From assembly GCF_004361915.1 (NCBI RefSeq), contig NZ_SNWP01000011.1, positions 868,001 through 932,000 on the forward strand: a DNA stretch of 64,000 nt, written 5' to 3'. Numbering within the stretch: position 1 is the first letter of the stretch; each line of letters starts with the position of its first letter. Shown one piece after another: positions 8,930 through 22,700 of this stretch. Position numbers and translations under genes: made by a program. This DNA comes from Sediminibacterium goheungense (GTDB lineage: Bacteria; Bacteroidota; Bacteroidia; Chitinophagales; Chitinophagaceae). Below the pieces are notes generated by a model. That model saw nothing but the letters and a program-made list of their open reading frames with translations. It made no database searches and was not told where the DNA came from.

Positions 8930-9826
8930 TTATTGTGCTGATGCAACTGATTTACCTATTGGCGGTGTTCCATGATTAGGTAGTTCAAGGGTTATACTGC
9001 TACCCCTGTTGGGTTCTGTTATTATTCTGATTTTTCCTTTGAGTAAAGTAGCCAGATCATGCACAATTCTGAATCCGATTTGTGTACTTTCATTTGTTTT
9101 TTTTGTGATTACACCAAACTCAAGCTCAGTGGCTTTATCTTTGCTCATGCCATTGCCAGTATCGGTAATGATAATATAATTTTTCCCATCTTTTGGGTAA
9201 CCAGTAATACTGATAGAGCCGGTATCGGTATTTTTTATAGCGTTATCGAGCAGGTTTCTGAGAATAATCTGTAGCAGATTAAAATCTGTTCTGATGTAAT
9301 AATCAGGTTTCAAATCAATCTTCATCTCTAATCCTTTTTTTTGAGCCATATCAATATATATAGCACATTTGGATCGAATAAATTCATGGAGTTGTCCAAT
9401 ACTGGAGGATTCAATAAAACCTTTGTTGTTATTTTTTAGCCATTCGAGTAAATCATTTACAAAACCTACTATCTGGTACGAAGAGAAACTCATTTCATCA
9501 GTAAGACGTTTCAGCATTTTTGGTGTTATGGCATCCGATGATTGATTTAAATGAACAAGTGTTTTGTGCAGAAAAGATAAGGGTGATCGCAAATCATGAA
9601 CTACAATACTGATGGCTCTTTCACGAAAAGTAATATTGTTTTTGAGATCTATTTCAACAGACTCCAGTTTAAGTTGGTAATGGGATAGGATAGCATTTTT
9701 TTCATCTATTTCACAAGTGAGTTTCCGGATTTTTGTACGGAAATGAAAAAAAAGATATATAATCAAAGCAATAGCCATCCCAAGTAAAATCAGTAGTATA
9801 GTAAAAGTGATTTTTTCTGAAAACAT
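8930..9826 (-). CDS. Membrane histidine kinase with minimal sensor region
   Basis: The product has one N-terminal transmembrane segment (IKFTILLI-type stretch reaching IALIIYLFF), a short coiled-coil linker, an H-box (IVVHDLRSPLSF), an N-box (LLDNAIKN) and a G1 box (DTGNGM), with a G2-like TQIGFRIV. No periplasmic domain is present, so it may sense membrane state or a partner. The reading frame extends upstream to a GTG at 9865; I chose the ATG at 9826 because it leaves a compact N-terminal anchor. The stop is 8 bp from that of the soluble kinase at 8214 and the genes converge. Two kinases beside one response regulator suggest branched input, which is inference. Confidence 0.87.
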   Translation of the reverse strand: MFSEKITFTILLILLGMAIALIIYLFFHFRTKIRKLTCEIDEKNAILSHYQLKLESVEIDLKNNITFRERAISIVVHDLRSPLSFLHKTLVHLNQSSDAITPKMLKRLTDEMSFSSYQIVGFVNDLLEWLKNNNKGFIESSSIGQLHEFIRSKCAIYIDMAQKKGLEMKIDLKPDYYIRTDFNLLQIILRNLLDNAIKNTDTGSISITGYPKDGKNYIIITDTGNGMSKDKATELEFGVITKKTNESTQIGFRIVHDLATLLKGKIRIITEPNRGSSITLELPNHGTPPIGKSVASAQ

Positions 9827-10717
9827 AATTATTAAATTTGAAATCCAGCTTATTTTAGTATTCACATAAACAAGCGTTTTTGTGGTTAGTCATGTCACTA
9901 TTTAAAAAAGTAATTTTTTCGATGCACATTCATCGATAACAGCCTCAAGCCGACCCTTTGAGTTGCAAATATCCATTTTTTAAACGACAACCCTATCCGG
10001 TTTTTAATTAAAGGCTGTGCCAATAGCAGCTTCAAAGCATAAATCCTGTCTTAAGGTTTTTTTAAGAATAAGATTTTTTAAAGTAATAGGTATAACGAAT
10101 CTGATTTTCGATGACTTTTTTCGATTTGATAAAATAGTCATATCACAACTCAAATTATAACAGTGTTATCTATTTGATAAAGCAATAGTGCGGGGTATAA
10201 AAAGAATGATTTGGTGTTGATTTTTTTAGAATAAGAAGGGGTTGGTATTCCTCCCATTTACAGCAATTATTTCAGGGGAGAGCTATTCAGCTATCAGTTT
10301 TCATTGTAAGGTTTTGGTTTATTTTAGATGGCGAATAGCTGAATAGCTATCCCCGGTAGATAACAATCCTCATATTTTCCAAAAAATCGGCTCTCTGTCA
10401 GACAGTTACTTCTGGTCATCTTTGTTATTGAGAGCAGAGAAGTTAGTTGAACCATATGTTCTTATAAGAAAGATTGTTGATTCTTCTACGATCGAACAGT
10501 AAGAATAATATCAGATATGCGTAGCCGAATTCTCAGCGGGTCATCAATATCCCTCGGACCTTGCTGAAGGCTTTTCTTTCTACCGGTACCGCTGATATTT
10601 AAAAGGTTACGTCTCCAATGCTTATACCAGTCAATTAAATATTTGTGAGATCAACTTACAAAATGGCTTTGAGTAGCATTTGTAGCGTATGATAACAAAA
10701 AATGAAAAGTAGTGTAT
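9827..10717. other. Noncoding interval upstream of the giant adhesin
   Basis: About 890 bp without a convincing gene. It holds an inverted repeat at 10275-10354 (listed separately), a small palindrome (CTGTC-A-GACAG near 10396) and a longer-range complementarity between a CAGCGG segment near 10535 and a CCGCTGAT segment near 10590. The last 150 bp could be a structured 5' leader of the adhesin mRNA. No clean TAnnTTTG box was found close to the adhesin start. Confidence 0.5.
10275..10354. repeat. Interrupted palindrome of octamer words
   Basis: Arms 10275-10294 and 10335-10354 are complementary over 20 bp with one mismatch, separated by 40 bp. The right arm contains GAATAGCT twice in tandem and the left arm its complement. 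It resembles the other word-built palindromes in this window but with period 8. No T-run follows, so a terminator role is doubtful. Confidence 0.75.
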
Positions 10718-13700
10718 ATGCAGATAGCTTATTTCCAAAACATTTTACTGCGAAAAAGATCTATTAGTATTTTTTACAAACATTGCTTTTTTGTGCTACT
10801 GCTTTTATGTAGTAGCTCGATGGTTGTGCAAAGTCAAACGGCTCCAGCCAATATCACTTACAATGGAGGTCTTCAGTGGGTTACACCCTTTGCGACTCGT
10901 ACTACGCCGTTGAACCTTGCGCCTTCAGCAGGTACGGGTGGTACGCCTACTTCTTACAGCATCAGTCCGGCCTTACCACCGGGTTTAAATTTTAATACCA
11001 CCACTGGTGTGATTTCTGGAACGAGATCGGCATTACATGTTGCTACCAGTCATACTATTACGGCTAGTAATGCCTTTGGTAGCACCACGATCGAATTTGC
11101 TATTGCTGTAGATGATGTACCGAATTTTACTGGTATCGGCATTGGCTCAGTAGTGCCCGCTGCATTGTATAGCGTACGCAAAATGAATAGTGGGTATAAT
11201 GGAATGGCTATGTTGGTTAGACGTAACAGCGATAATGCTATTAAACATATTGGATTTACAGCAGAAGGACATCTGGATACGACGGCTTTAAAAAACTTTG
11301 TAGGCACAAGCGCTAACGATTCGGGATTTGTGCAGGTCTGGTATAACCAGAGTGGTTATGGGATTGATTCTGCTCAGTTGAATCCCTCTCGTCAGCCGAT
11401 AATTGTAGGTGCAGGAAGGGTGCTTCGTGGTGGTGGAACTGCCAATAGACCTACATTGGTATTTAATGGAAGCCGCTGGTTAACCAGTAAAGCGAATGTG
11501 CCCATCAGTGGGTTGAGTACGTTTAGTGCCAATGCGGTGGCAGAAATGACAACTGCTGCATTTTATGGTCGGATTATATCTGTGCGTTCGAGTTCTGCAA
11601 GTAGTGATGAAAGTGGTATTGGAAATGCATCATTGCTGAATGTTCATGCATCTAATAATTATCTGGGTTCCATCAGAAATGGAAATTATTTAGGGGATGG
11701 ACCATCTACTTTTTCATTGAATACGCAGTTTACTGCTATGACAATGTTTTCTCCGAGTGGGGGAGGATTTACTGATTCAATAGTGAGTAATTTACGTCCT
11801 ATATCGCGTGTATTAACAACTACTACGGGAGGAAGTGCATTAGGTTCTAATATGATTTTGTCGATAGGATGGAGTAATGTAGCTAATTTCCCGACAAATG
11901 GAGGTAATCCTCTGAATGGTCGAATAGCTGAAGTTATTTTATTGCCATCAATTTTGCCTTTTACACCCAGTACTAATCCGAGAGTAGCATTAGCTAGTAA
12001 TCAAACCAATTATTATGGTATTACGGTTAGTGCGCCAGCAGGTATTGTTTATACATCTTTTAAACATCAACTTGGAAAGGGAATTCCTTTTTATTTACAA
12101 CCATCGAACAGCACTGCCGGTGCGGCTACTTCATTTAGTATTTCTCCGGCATTACCCGCAGGATTAACTTTTAACACTGCTACTGGTATCATCACGGGTA
12201 CACCTACCGTTACATCAGCATTAACAACTTATACGGTTACGGCTTCTAATGCCGCAGGAAATTTTAATACAACTTTTTCATTAACAGTAGCAGATACGCC
12301 CGATTTTGCGGCTATTGGATTATCGGGGGTAACTCCAACGGCCGCGTATAGTTTACGAAAACTGAATGCATCCTATAATGGTCCGGCAATCCATATTCAG
12401 GTAAGGGCTGCCGGTAGTGCATATAATTCTTCTGTATTAGCAAGTGGCGACATCGGCTTTGATGCAAATGGCACATTAGATACGGTTGCTATGAAAACCC
12501 TGGTAGCTTCGAGGGATGCCTACATCGCTTTTTGGTACGACCAGAGTGGTAATAACAGAACCATGCAGATTTACCCGGGAGGCGCCAATGAATACCCGAG
12601 AATTATGGCTGCTGGAGTCATTCATACTTTAAGGGGTCTACCTACACTTGATTTTAACTGGAGTGGTCGTACGGTATTATATACAAATGAGACAACTGTT
12701 ACGAATGCCTTATCTGCCCATGTAAATGGGGTGCTTTCTGCCGAACAATCTGCTGTCAATGCTGCCTTATTAAGTAGTATCAGCAGTACTACGACTGGGG
12801 ATGGAATGATTCTTAGAACGGGACTGAACTTTACAGGCTCTGGCTTTTTAAATAATCCGGGCGGTACAAATATAAACGGAGGTGCTTTTGCAAGTCCAGG
12901 TTCAATACCGGCATTAAATACGCCTTATATAGCTACATTTAAACGCGGAGGTACAACCTCAAGTGGTTATCAAGGTACTGGTGGTATGTGGATAGGGAGA
13001 CAGGCTGGGGGGGGGCATGGATCTATCAATGGGTTTCTGTCAGAACTATTCGTACTGCCTTCCATAACTGAAAATCAAAGAACTTCACTTGAATTAGGTC
13101 AGTCTGCATATTATTTTGGTCAGACCATTACAAGTGTAACTACTACTAATATTTGTAGTGGACAAGCGTTGTCATATACTGCTACGGCTACTGTACCAGG
13201 AACTTTTACATGGTCAAGGGCAGCCGTTGCAGGAATTAGTAATGTTGCCAGCCTGAACAACGTAACAGCCACCATTGCAGAAACGCTTGTGAATACCACC
13301 AATGCTCCTATCATAGTGCCCTATACTATTGCATTTACGGGTTCAGAAACGGGAATAACCAGTACTTATACTTTAGAAGTCACTGTCAATCCCAGACCTA
13401 GTATCAGTGCTGGTACCCTAACAACCTGTAGTGGCGTTGCTTTTAATTTTACACCCACAGGTTCCATTATACCCGTGGGTACCATCTATACCTGGACGAA
13501 TCCCACGATAACGGTTAGTTCAGGTTCAATAACAGGTGGTTCAGCACAGGCGGTTGGACAAGCAACAATAAGTCAACTGTTAACGAGTACTTCGAGCTCT
13601 AATGGAACTGCCAGGTATTTTATTACGCCGGTTGCGGCAAGTTGTGTAGGCACTGCTGTTACCCTTACCGTAACGGTTCAACCACCAGTTACCAATAACA

Positions 13701-16700
13701 CGATTAATAATACAACTGCCACTACCTGTAATGGTGTTACCCCACCCGCTTTTACGGCCAGCACACCCATTGGAGGAACAGGTGCGTACACGTTTTTATG
13801 GCAGAGTAGTACAGATGGAACAAATTTTGTTGCAGCTTCAGGAACAAATAATACGGCTACCTACGCACCAGGGGTACTTACGCAGGATATCTGGTACAGG
13901 CGTATAGTAAGCAGTGGTACCTGTAATGCAAATACATCAAATGCTTTTAAAATTACCGTAAGTGGTCTTCCATTATCTGTTGGAACGCAGCCGGTTGGAA
14001 TAACTGTTTGTAACAATACAAGCACTAATTTAATTGTAGGAGCTGCAGGTGGTTCAGGCAGTTATAATTATCAGTGGTATTTTAACAGTACCAATAGCAA
14101 TACAGGTGGTGTTAGTTTAGGGAATGCTCCTACGGCGCAAACTGCCAGTTATACGGTGCCCGCTTCTGCCACTGCCGGAGATCGGTTTTATTATGTGGTG
14201 ATTACGGATGCCATTTGTGGGATGAATGTTAGTAGTGATGTTGCCACGGTAACTACCCTCGCGGCCTTATCAGTGGGTAGCCATCCTTTAGCAACCCAAA
14301 CAGTTTGCAACAATGTAAGTACAACATTAACAGCAGCGGCTGCTGGAGCTACGGGTACTTATAGCTATCAATGGTTTAGTAATTCAACAAACAGTAATAC
14401 GGGAGGTACGAGTTTGGGAAGTGGTGCAGGTGCTCAAACGGCAACTTACACAGTTCCTGCCACAGCTACTGCAGGGAATCGGTTTTATTATGTAGTATTT
14501 ACAGATGAAACCTGTGGCGTAACCAGAAGCAGTAATACTGCTACGGTAACTACCCGGGCCGCCTTAACAGTGGGTACGCAACCAACCGGTAGAACAATAT
14601 GTAATAATATCAGTACTACTTTATCAACAGCAGGTGCGGGAGCTACTGGTAATTACAGTTTCCAGTGGTTCAGTAATACAACCGGAAGCAATGTGGGTGG
14701 TACAAACCTTGGCAGTGCAGCAGGGGCACAAACCGATACTTATACCGTACCTGCAACAGTTACGGTGGGTACTCGTTTTTATTATGTGGAGATAACAGAT
14801 GCCACATGCGGGGTAACTGTTAAAAGCTCAGCCGCACCTGTGATTACATTAGCTACAGTGGGTTTTACTACACAACCCATCGTTTCTCAGACAATCTGTA
14901 ATAATACCAGCATAGCGCTGACTGTGGGGGCGGTAACAGGTGGTTCTGGTAATTTTAGTATACGTTGGCACAGCAACAGCAGCAATAGTAATACAGGAGG
15001 TACACCAATTGCTCCGGGTAACGGTTCTGGTACGGTGACTTACACTGTTCCGGCTACCACTACAGCCGGTGACAGGTATTTTTATGCAGTGGTAACAGAT
15101 AATAACTGTTCGGTATCTTATAGTAGTGATGCTGCAACAGTAACTACCCGCAGCGCTTTAACGGTAGCAACCCAACCCGCTTCTATACAAACAATCTGTA
15201 ACAATGTGGGTACTACGTTAACAGTAGCGGCTAGTGGGGCATCGGGTAGTTACACCTACCAGTGGTTCAGCAACAGTAGTAACAGCAATACCGGTGGTAC
15301 CAGTTTGGGTAGTGGTTCAGGTGCTCAAACGGCAACTTATAGTGTGCCCGCTACAGCAACACCGGGTGATCGCTTTTATTATGTGGTGATAACAGATGTT
15401 ACTTGTGGAGTAAATATAAGTAGTAATGCTGCTACCATAACTACAAGAACCCCATTAACAGTGGGTACCCAACCACTGACCCAGCTATCTTGTAACAATG
15501 TTCCGGTAACTATTACTGCGGCTGGAGCAGGCGGATCGCTGAGTTATACCTATCAATGGTTTAGTAATAGCAGTTTAAGCAATACAGGCGGAACCTCCAT
15601 TTCAGGAGCCAATTCAGCTTCTTATATAATACCAGCCAGTGCTGTAGAAAGTGAACAACGTTATTTTTATGCAGTTATCACGGATGCAATTTGTATGGTG
15701 TCTGTTCCTACACAGGCTGCAAGGGTAACTACAGGTGGCGCATTGACTATTCTTTCTCAGCCCACCTCTCAAACACTCTGTAATAACACTGCGGTAGGAG
15801 TTACTGCATTGGTTACCGGAGGATCATTAAGTTATACCTATCAATGGTTTAGCAACAGTACGCTGAGTAATACCGGAGGAACTGTTATTGCAGGCGCAAA
15901 CGCAGCTAATTATACTATACCCGGTACAGCAACAGCAGGAGATCGTTACTACTATGCTGTTATCACTGAAAACAGTTGTGGTCAGCAATTAGTAACAAAT
16001 CCTTTTACCATCACAACACGTCCTTTATTGACTGTGGGTGTAACACCGGCTAACCAAATAATTTGTAATAATACAACCATTGATGTGCAAACAGCAGGTG
16101 CTGGAGGATCAGGAGTATATATCTATCAATGGTATAACAATACAAGTCTCAGCAATACAGGAGGTACAAATTTAGGTAGCGTACAAGGTGCCAATACTAA
16201 CACTTACAGTATACCTGCTACAACTGTTGCAGGCGAGCGATATTATTATGTAGAGATCAGGGATGCCGGTTGTGACCAGTTGGTTAGAACCAATGCCTTT
16301 AAGATTACTACAGGTCAGGTATTAAGTGTTCAAGCTCAACCTCAGTCTCAGGTAGTTTGTAATAATAGCACAGCAAATATTTCTGTATTACCATCAGGAG
16401 GTACAGGTCTTTATACTTACCAATGGTTCAGTAATACTGTTAACAGTAATACAGGCGGAATCAACCTCGGCAGCAGTTCTGGCGCGCAAACAAGCAATTA
16501 TACTGTGCCAGGTACGACCGTTTCCGGCGATCGCTTCTATTATGTAGTTATTACAGATGCGAGCTGCGGTGCAACCATTAGAAGTAATGCAACAAGAATA
16601 ACTACCGGAGTAGCTTTGTCTGTAGGCACACAGCCTGTTTCTCAAATAGTATGTAATAATACAAGCGTTGCAATTAATACAACAGGCGCTGGTGCTTCAT

Positions 16701-19700
16701 TAAGTTATACTTACCAGTGGTATAGCAATGCCTCTAACAGTAATACAGGGGGTACGCTGATTACTGGAGCCAACGCTTCCAGCTATACGGTACCTGCTAC
16801 ACTTACTGCAGGCGATCGTTTTTATTATGCAGTAATTACAGATGCAAGTTGTGGGTTACAGGTGACTACTACCGTGGCTACCATAAATACCCGTAGTGCA
16901 TTAGTGGTAAATACACATCCTTTATCACAAACAATATGTAACAATGTAACTATTGATTTACCTGTATCTGTATCTGGTGGATCAGGCACTTATACTTATC
17001 AGTGGTATAGTAATACTGTTAACAGTAATAGTGGAGGAACAAGTCTGGGTAGCCTATCAGGTGCCAATAGTTCCATTTACACCATTCCTGCTATTGCGGT
17101 ATCCGGCAATCGATATTATTATGCTGTAATTACAGATACAGAATGTGGAGTATCTGTTACGACCAATGCGGCAACTATTTTTACCAGAACTGCCTTGACT
17201 GTTGGTACGCAACCTCAATCAGTACAAACAATTATTAATAATACCACAACCAATATAACGGTAGCTGGTGGAGGTGCAACAGGGGCATATAATTATCAAT
17301 GGTACCAATCACTTTCCAGAACTAATACAGGTGGTTCTATCATTGGCGGTGCTACTGGAGCAACCTTTACTGTTCCGGCAACAGCAATAGCAGGCAGTAG
17401 GTATTTCTACGCAGTAATAACAGATGCAGGCTGTGGTACTAACATATCTTCAGACGTAGCAGAAGTTATTACGACGGGAACGCTAACTATTAGTTCACAA
17501 CCTCTTTCGCAAACTGTATGTAATAATACCTCCACTACTTTGTCTGTTTTGGCTGCTGGCGGTAGCACATCATTTATTTATCAATGGTATAGCAATATTA
17601 TCAACAGTACAACAGGGGCTACTTTAATCAATGGTGCAACAAATCAAAATTATACTGTACCTGCTTCTAATCTGGTAAATGACAGGTACTTCTATGTGGT
17701 AATTACAGATGCCAATTTAGGTAACACAATTACCAGCGATATAGCAAAAATTACTACACGTTCGGGTACACCGGTAATTGTAAATACCCAACCCGCTGCA
17801 GTTAGTGCCATATGTTTAAATGGTACGGTTAGTCTGCAAGTAGGTGCTATAGGCGGTGCCTCAGGTACTTTTGTTTACCAGTGGTATAGTAATAATGTAG
17901 CTTCCAATACGGGAGGTACACTGATACCAGGTCAAACAGGAACTAGTTTTTCAACTTCTCTGAATTCACTGGACACCCGTTTTTACTATGCAACGGTGGC
18001 AGACCCAACTTGTGGTACCGGGGTGCCAAGTAATGTTGCAACAGTAAATGTTAGAGCTCTACCTTCGGTATCTGTTGTACCACTGCAGCAAACAGTTTGT
18101 TTAAATGCAGGTGCTCTAACTGCAGACGCAACGGTTGCCGGTGGAGCCGGATCTGTATCTTATCAATGGTATTCAAATACCACTAATTCAACAGTTGGTG
18201 GTACAAGTCTGGGAACAGATAATGGCGCAAGAACCTTATCGTTTACACCATCAGCTTCTTCACTGGGTACTATGTATTACTATGTGGAAGCCAATTTTTC
18301 TGGTAATGGTTGCGGTGTGGTAAAAAGTAATACTCATCAGGTTACAGTTAATTATGTTGCGTTGCCTTCTGATATTGTAATAACAACCCCTAACTTAAAT
18401 CTGTGTAAAGGACTCTCTACTAGTCTTAAAGCTTCACTATCTGCTACCAGTACTATTCAGGATCCTGTATTTAACTGGTATGCCGATGCGAATTTTACGA
18501 TATTACTGGGTACCGGAACCGATTTTGTTACACCGGTTTTAAATAATACAACTACTTACTATGTAAAAGTAAGTGGTAGTAATGCCTGTGAAAACCTGCC
18601 GGGCAATGGTCAGTCTCAAACAATTGCAGTAACTGAACAGGCTCCGGAGGTGATTCTGCCAGCTAACCTTACAGTTTGTGCCGGAGTAAACACTTCACAG
18701 ATAGCTTTTTCTTCTACTGTTTCAGGAACTACTTATACCTGGACAAATAATAATACATCTATAGGGCTTGCAGCATCAGGTAATGGAAATATTCCTTCTT
18801 TTCTAACAGTAAACAGCAATCTTACAAACAGGGTAGCTGGTATTTCTGTAACACCTTTTGCAAACGGATGTGTAGGAGTAACTAAAACTTTTACCATAAC
18901 GGTGGTGCCGAATGCATTGGTGAATGATACTTCATTTATTGTTTGTAGTGCAGCGCCATTGAATTATACACCTGTAAATGTTCCCTCAGGAAAGAAATAC
19001 AGCTGGGTAGTGTCATCAGTACCTCCAACTATAACAGGTGCTTCCGATAACCTTATACCAGTTTCTTCATTTTCGCAAACACTTTCAAGCACCAGCGCAA
19101 CACCTGTGAACGTAGTATATGCGGTAACACCGGATGGCTGTAGCGACAGAACTTTTACAGTAACAATAACAGTTAATCCTGTTCCGCAGATTAATAATCA
19201 ATCTCTGACCAGCGCTATCTGTAATGGTGCCGGATTTACTACATCAAATTTTGCAGGTATTGTACCAGAAGGAACTTTATATACCTGGACTATACCTACA
19301 TCAAATCCTTTGGGAGCCGTAACCGGAGGCAATGGCCAGTCAATAAAACAATCTGTGGTGAATGAAAATAACTTATTTCACAGCAGGTCAGATATTGCCA
19401 ATGCAATTTACCTTATTACACCGTTTAGTTCTGCTGTATTGGGAGGATGTGTGGGTCAGTCATTTACTTTAACGGTACCTGTAAATCCTAAACCGGTTTT
19501 AGTAACAACGAGCGCAGGTTCTATTTGTAATCGTACTGCAGCCGTTTACACTCCTTCTTCTCTTACTGCAGGCGTTTCTTATACATGGAGAAGACTGGTA
19601 CAACCCAATATTTCAAATGAAGCGGCCAGTGGTGTGAATGGTTTTTCAGAAGTACTTCACAATACCGCAGCATTCCCTGTGCTGGTTGATTATGAATATA

Positions 19701-22700
19701 CACTCACAGCCAATGGCTGTAGTAATACACAAATTGTTCAGGTATTGGTAAATCCAGATCCATTATTGAGTTCACCTACCAGCTTAAATGTGTGTTCAGG
19801 CGCATTGCTGAATTATACTCCTTCCAGCTTAACAACCGGTACTTCCTTTACCTGGTCAAGAGCAGTAGTTGCAGGCATTAGAAACCTTTCAAATGCAGGT
19901 ACAAGTGACATATTTGAAGCATTGGTGAATACTTCAAATGACCCTGTTGAAGTAACATACCGATTTACGCTTACAGCCAATGGTTGTACACATAATGAAG
20001 AGGTTCGTGTAACAGTAAATCCAATACCTGCTATTGCTGATATAACTCAACAGGCTGTTTGTAGTGGAACGCCGGTACAGGTTAACTTTACAGGTTCTCA
20101 GGTTGCTGGTACTGTATACAACTGGACAAATGGGAATAGTAATATTGGATTAGCTTCTTCTGGAACCGGAAATATTTTGTTTACCACTGCCAATACATCC
20201 AATCAGTTACAAACAGCTTCAATTTCAGTTGTACCCGTAGCAAACGGCTGTTCTGGGTCGGCTAAGAATTTCAATATACTGGTTCAATCCCCGTTGACGC
20301 TGAGCAGCAGTACAACACCATCAGCAATTTGTACGAATACTGCATTTGTTTATACGCCGGAAAGTAATGCGCCAAATGTATCATTTAGCTGGTCTAGAGC
20401 TTTTGTGAACGGGATAAGCAATGGAGCCGCAACCGGAAATGGAATCATTCGTGAAATATTGGTCAATAACTCAACTGTACCTGTTAAGGTTACTTACGAA
20501 ATGACACTCACAGCTAATGGCTGTAACAGTACGCAATTGATTTCAGTTACCGTAAATCCAATACCAGCTGTTTCAAATATTACAGATAAGGTTGTATGTA
20601 ATGGATCTTCTGTAGAAATAAACTTTACTGGTTCTCCAGTTGCAGGTACTGCATATAATTGGACCAATACCAATAGTAATATTGGATTGGCATCTTCCGG
20701 AACTGGAAATATTTTATTTACAGCTACGAATATATCAACCAGGGTGCTAACAGGTTCTCTTTCAGTTACACCTGTAGCCAATGGCTGTTCTGGGCCGGCT
20801 AAGAGTTTTGCTATTCAGGTTCAGCCAACATTGGTTCTAACTAGCAGTACAGCACCACTTCCAATTTGTACCAACACTGAGTTTATTTATGTGCCAGAAA
20901 GTAATGCAGAAAATGTATCATTTAGCTGGTCTAGAGCTTTGGTGAATGGTATTAGTAATGGAGCGGCAACCGGAACTGGAACAATTCGTGAAACATTGAT
21001 CAATGATTCGAATGTGCCTGTTAAGGTTAGCTATGAAATAACCATCACGGCGAATGGCTGTACCAGTATCCAATTGATTTCAGTTACTGTAAATCCAATG
21101 CCAACGATGAATGATATAGCAGAGAATACGGTATGTAACGGGGCTGCTGTTGAAATAAGTTTTAATGGTTCTCCTGTTGCCGGTACTCTGTATAACTGGA
21201 CAAACAGCAATAGCAATATAGGGCTACCTTCTTCCGGAACTGGGAATATTTTGTTTACAGCTACCAATTTATCAACCCAGTTACTCACAGGTTCCCTTTC
21301 GGTTGTGCCTGTGGTAAATGGTTGCTCCGGAGCAGCAAAAACTTTCAACATAAAAGTTCAGCCAACATTGTCCTTGAGTAGCAGCGCAACACCACCTGCA
21401 ATCTGTAGTAATACTGTATTTAGCTATCAGCCGCAAAGCGTTACAACAGGTGTTTCATTTAGCTGGTCAAGAGCTATTGTAAATGGCATCAGCAATACAG
21501 TGGCCTCCGGAACTGGAAAAATAGAAGAAACGCTGATTAATAATACGAATACAGCTATTCAGGTTCCTTATGAAATTACGATAACTTCTACCAACGGTTG
21601 CTCCGCCAAAAAAATGATAGTAGTAACTGTGAATCCAACACCATCTGTGGCCAATGTATCAAATAGGATACTTTGTAATAACAGTGTAGCTGTCATTAAT
21701 TTCTCAGGTTCTTCTGTGAATAATACTAATTACAGGTGGACAAATGACAACACCGATCTGGGTATTTTGTCTGAAGGACTAAATGATATCTTCTTTGTTG
21801 CAACGAATACAACCAATAAACCGATTGTATCTAACCTGGTAGTAACACCTGAAGCCGGTTTTTGTAAAGGATCGCCTATCACATTTACTATAACGATTAA
21901 TCCTTCATTAAAACTGAAAACAGCTACCAGCTTACCAGCTGTATGTAGTAATCAATTACTAACCTATGAACCATTGGTTGAAGGTAATTCGAATGCTGTC
22001 ATTTCCTGGACAAGACCATCTGTTTTTGGAATCTCAAACAGAGCTGCTAGTGGTACCGGTCTTATTAGTGAAAGATTGGTGAATACAACATCATTGCCAG
22101 TTTTAGTGACATATGTTATCACCATTGCAAGTGAAGGATGTAGCTCTACAGAGAATGTATCTGTACTGATCAATCCTGCCATAAACATTACGAATGCGGG
22201 ATCGGGCTTTAGTATTTGCAGTAAAGAGGCATTTCTCTTCTCTCCAGTTTTATCTGTTTCGGGTGCACAACTTACATGGGCAAGAGAAGCTGTGCCAGGT
22301 ATATCCAACGCAGCAGGAACAGGAGTAGGAGATATTGCAGAAGTATTGGTAAATACTACTTCTGTACCTGTAGATGTATTATACAAATACACCATTTCAC
22401 AAAGCTCGGCATGCGTTGCTGATCAGTTTGTGAAAGTTACTGTACAGCCACAACCGCAACTAATCAGTAGTAAGGTTCTGGAAGTGTGTAGTAATGTATC
22501 TGTTGGATACAGTCCGGAAAGTAATCTCACGGGGACCAACTTTACCTGGAATCGACCTGCTATAACTGGCATAGCCAATAGTGCTTCCGGTGGCATAGGT
22601 ATCATTGGAGAAAGTTTGGTTAATAGAACAAACCAGTCAATAGTCGTAACCTATCAAATCAATATGAATAACATAAATGCTTGTTCTAATACAGATTCGA

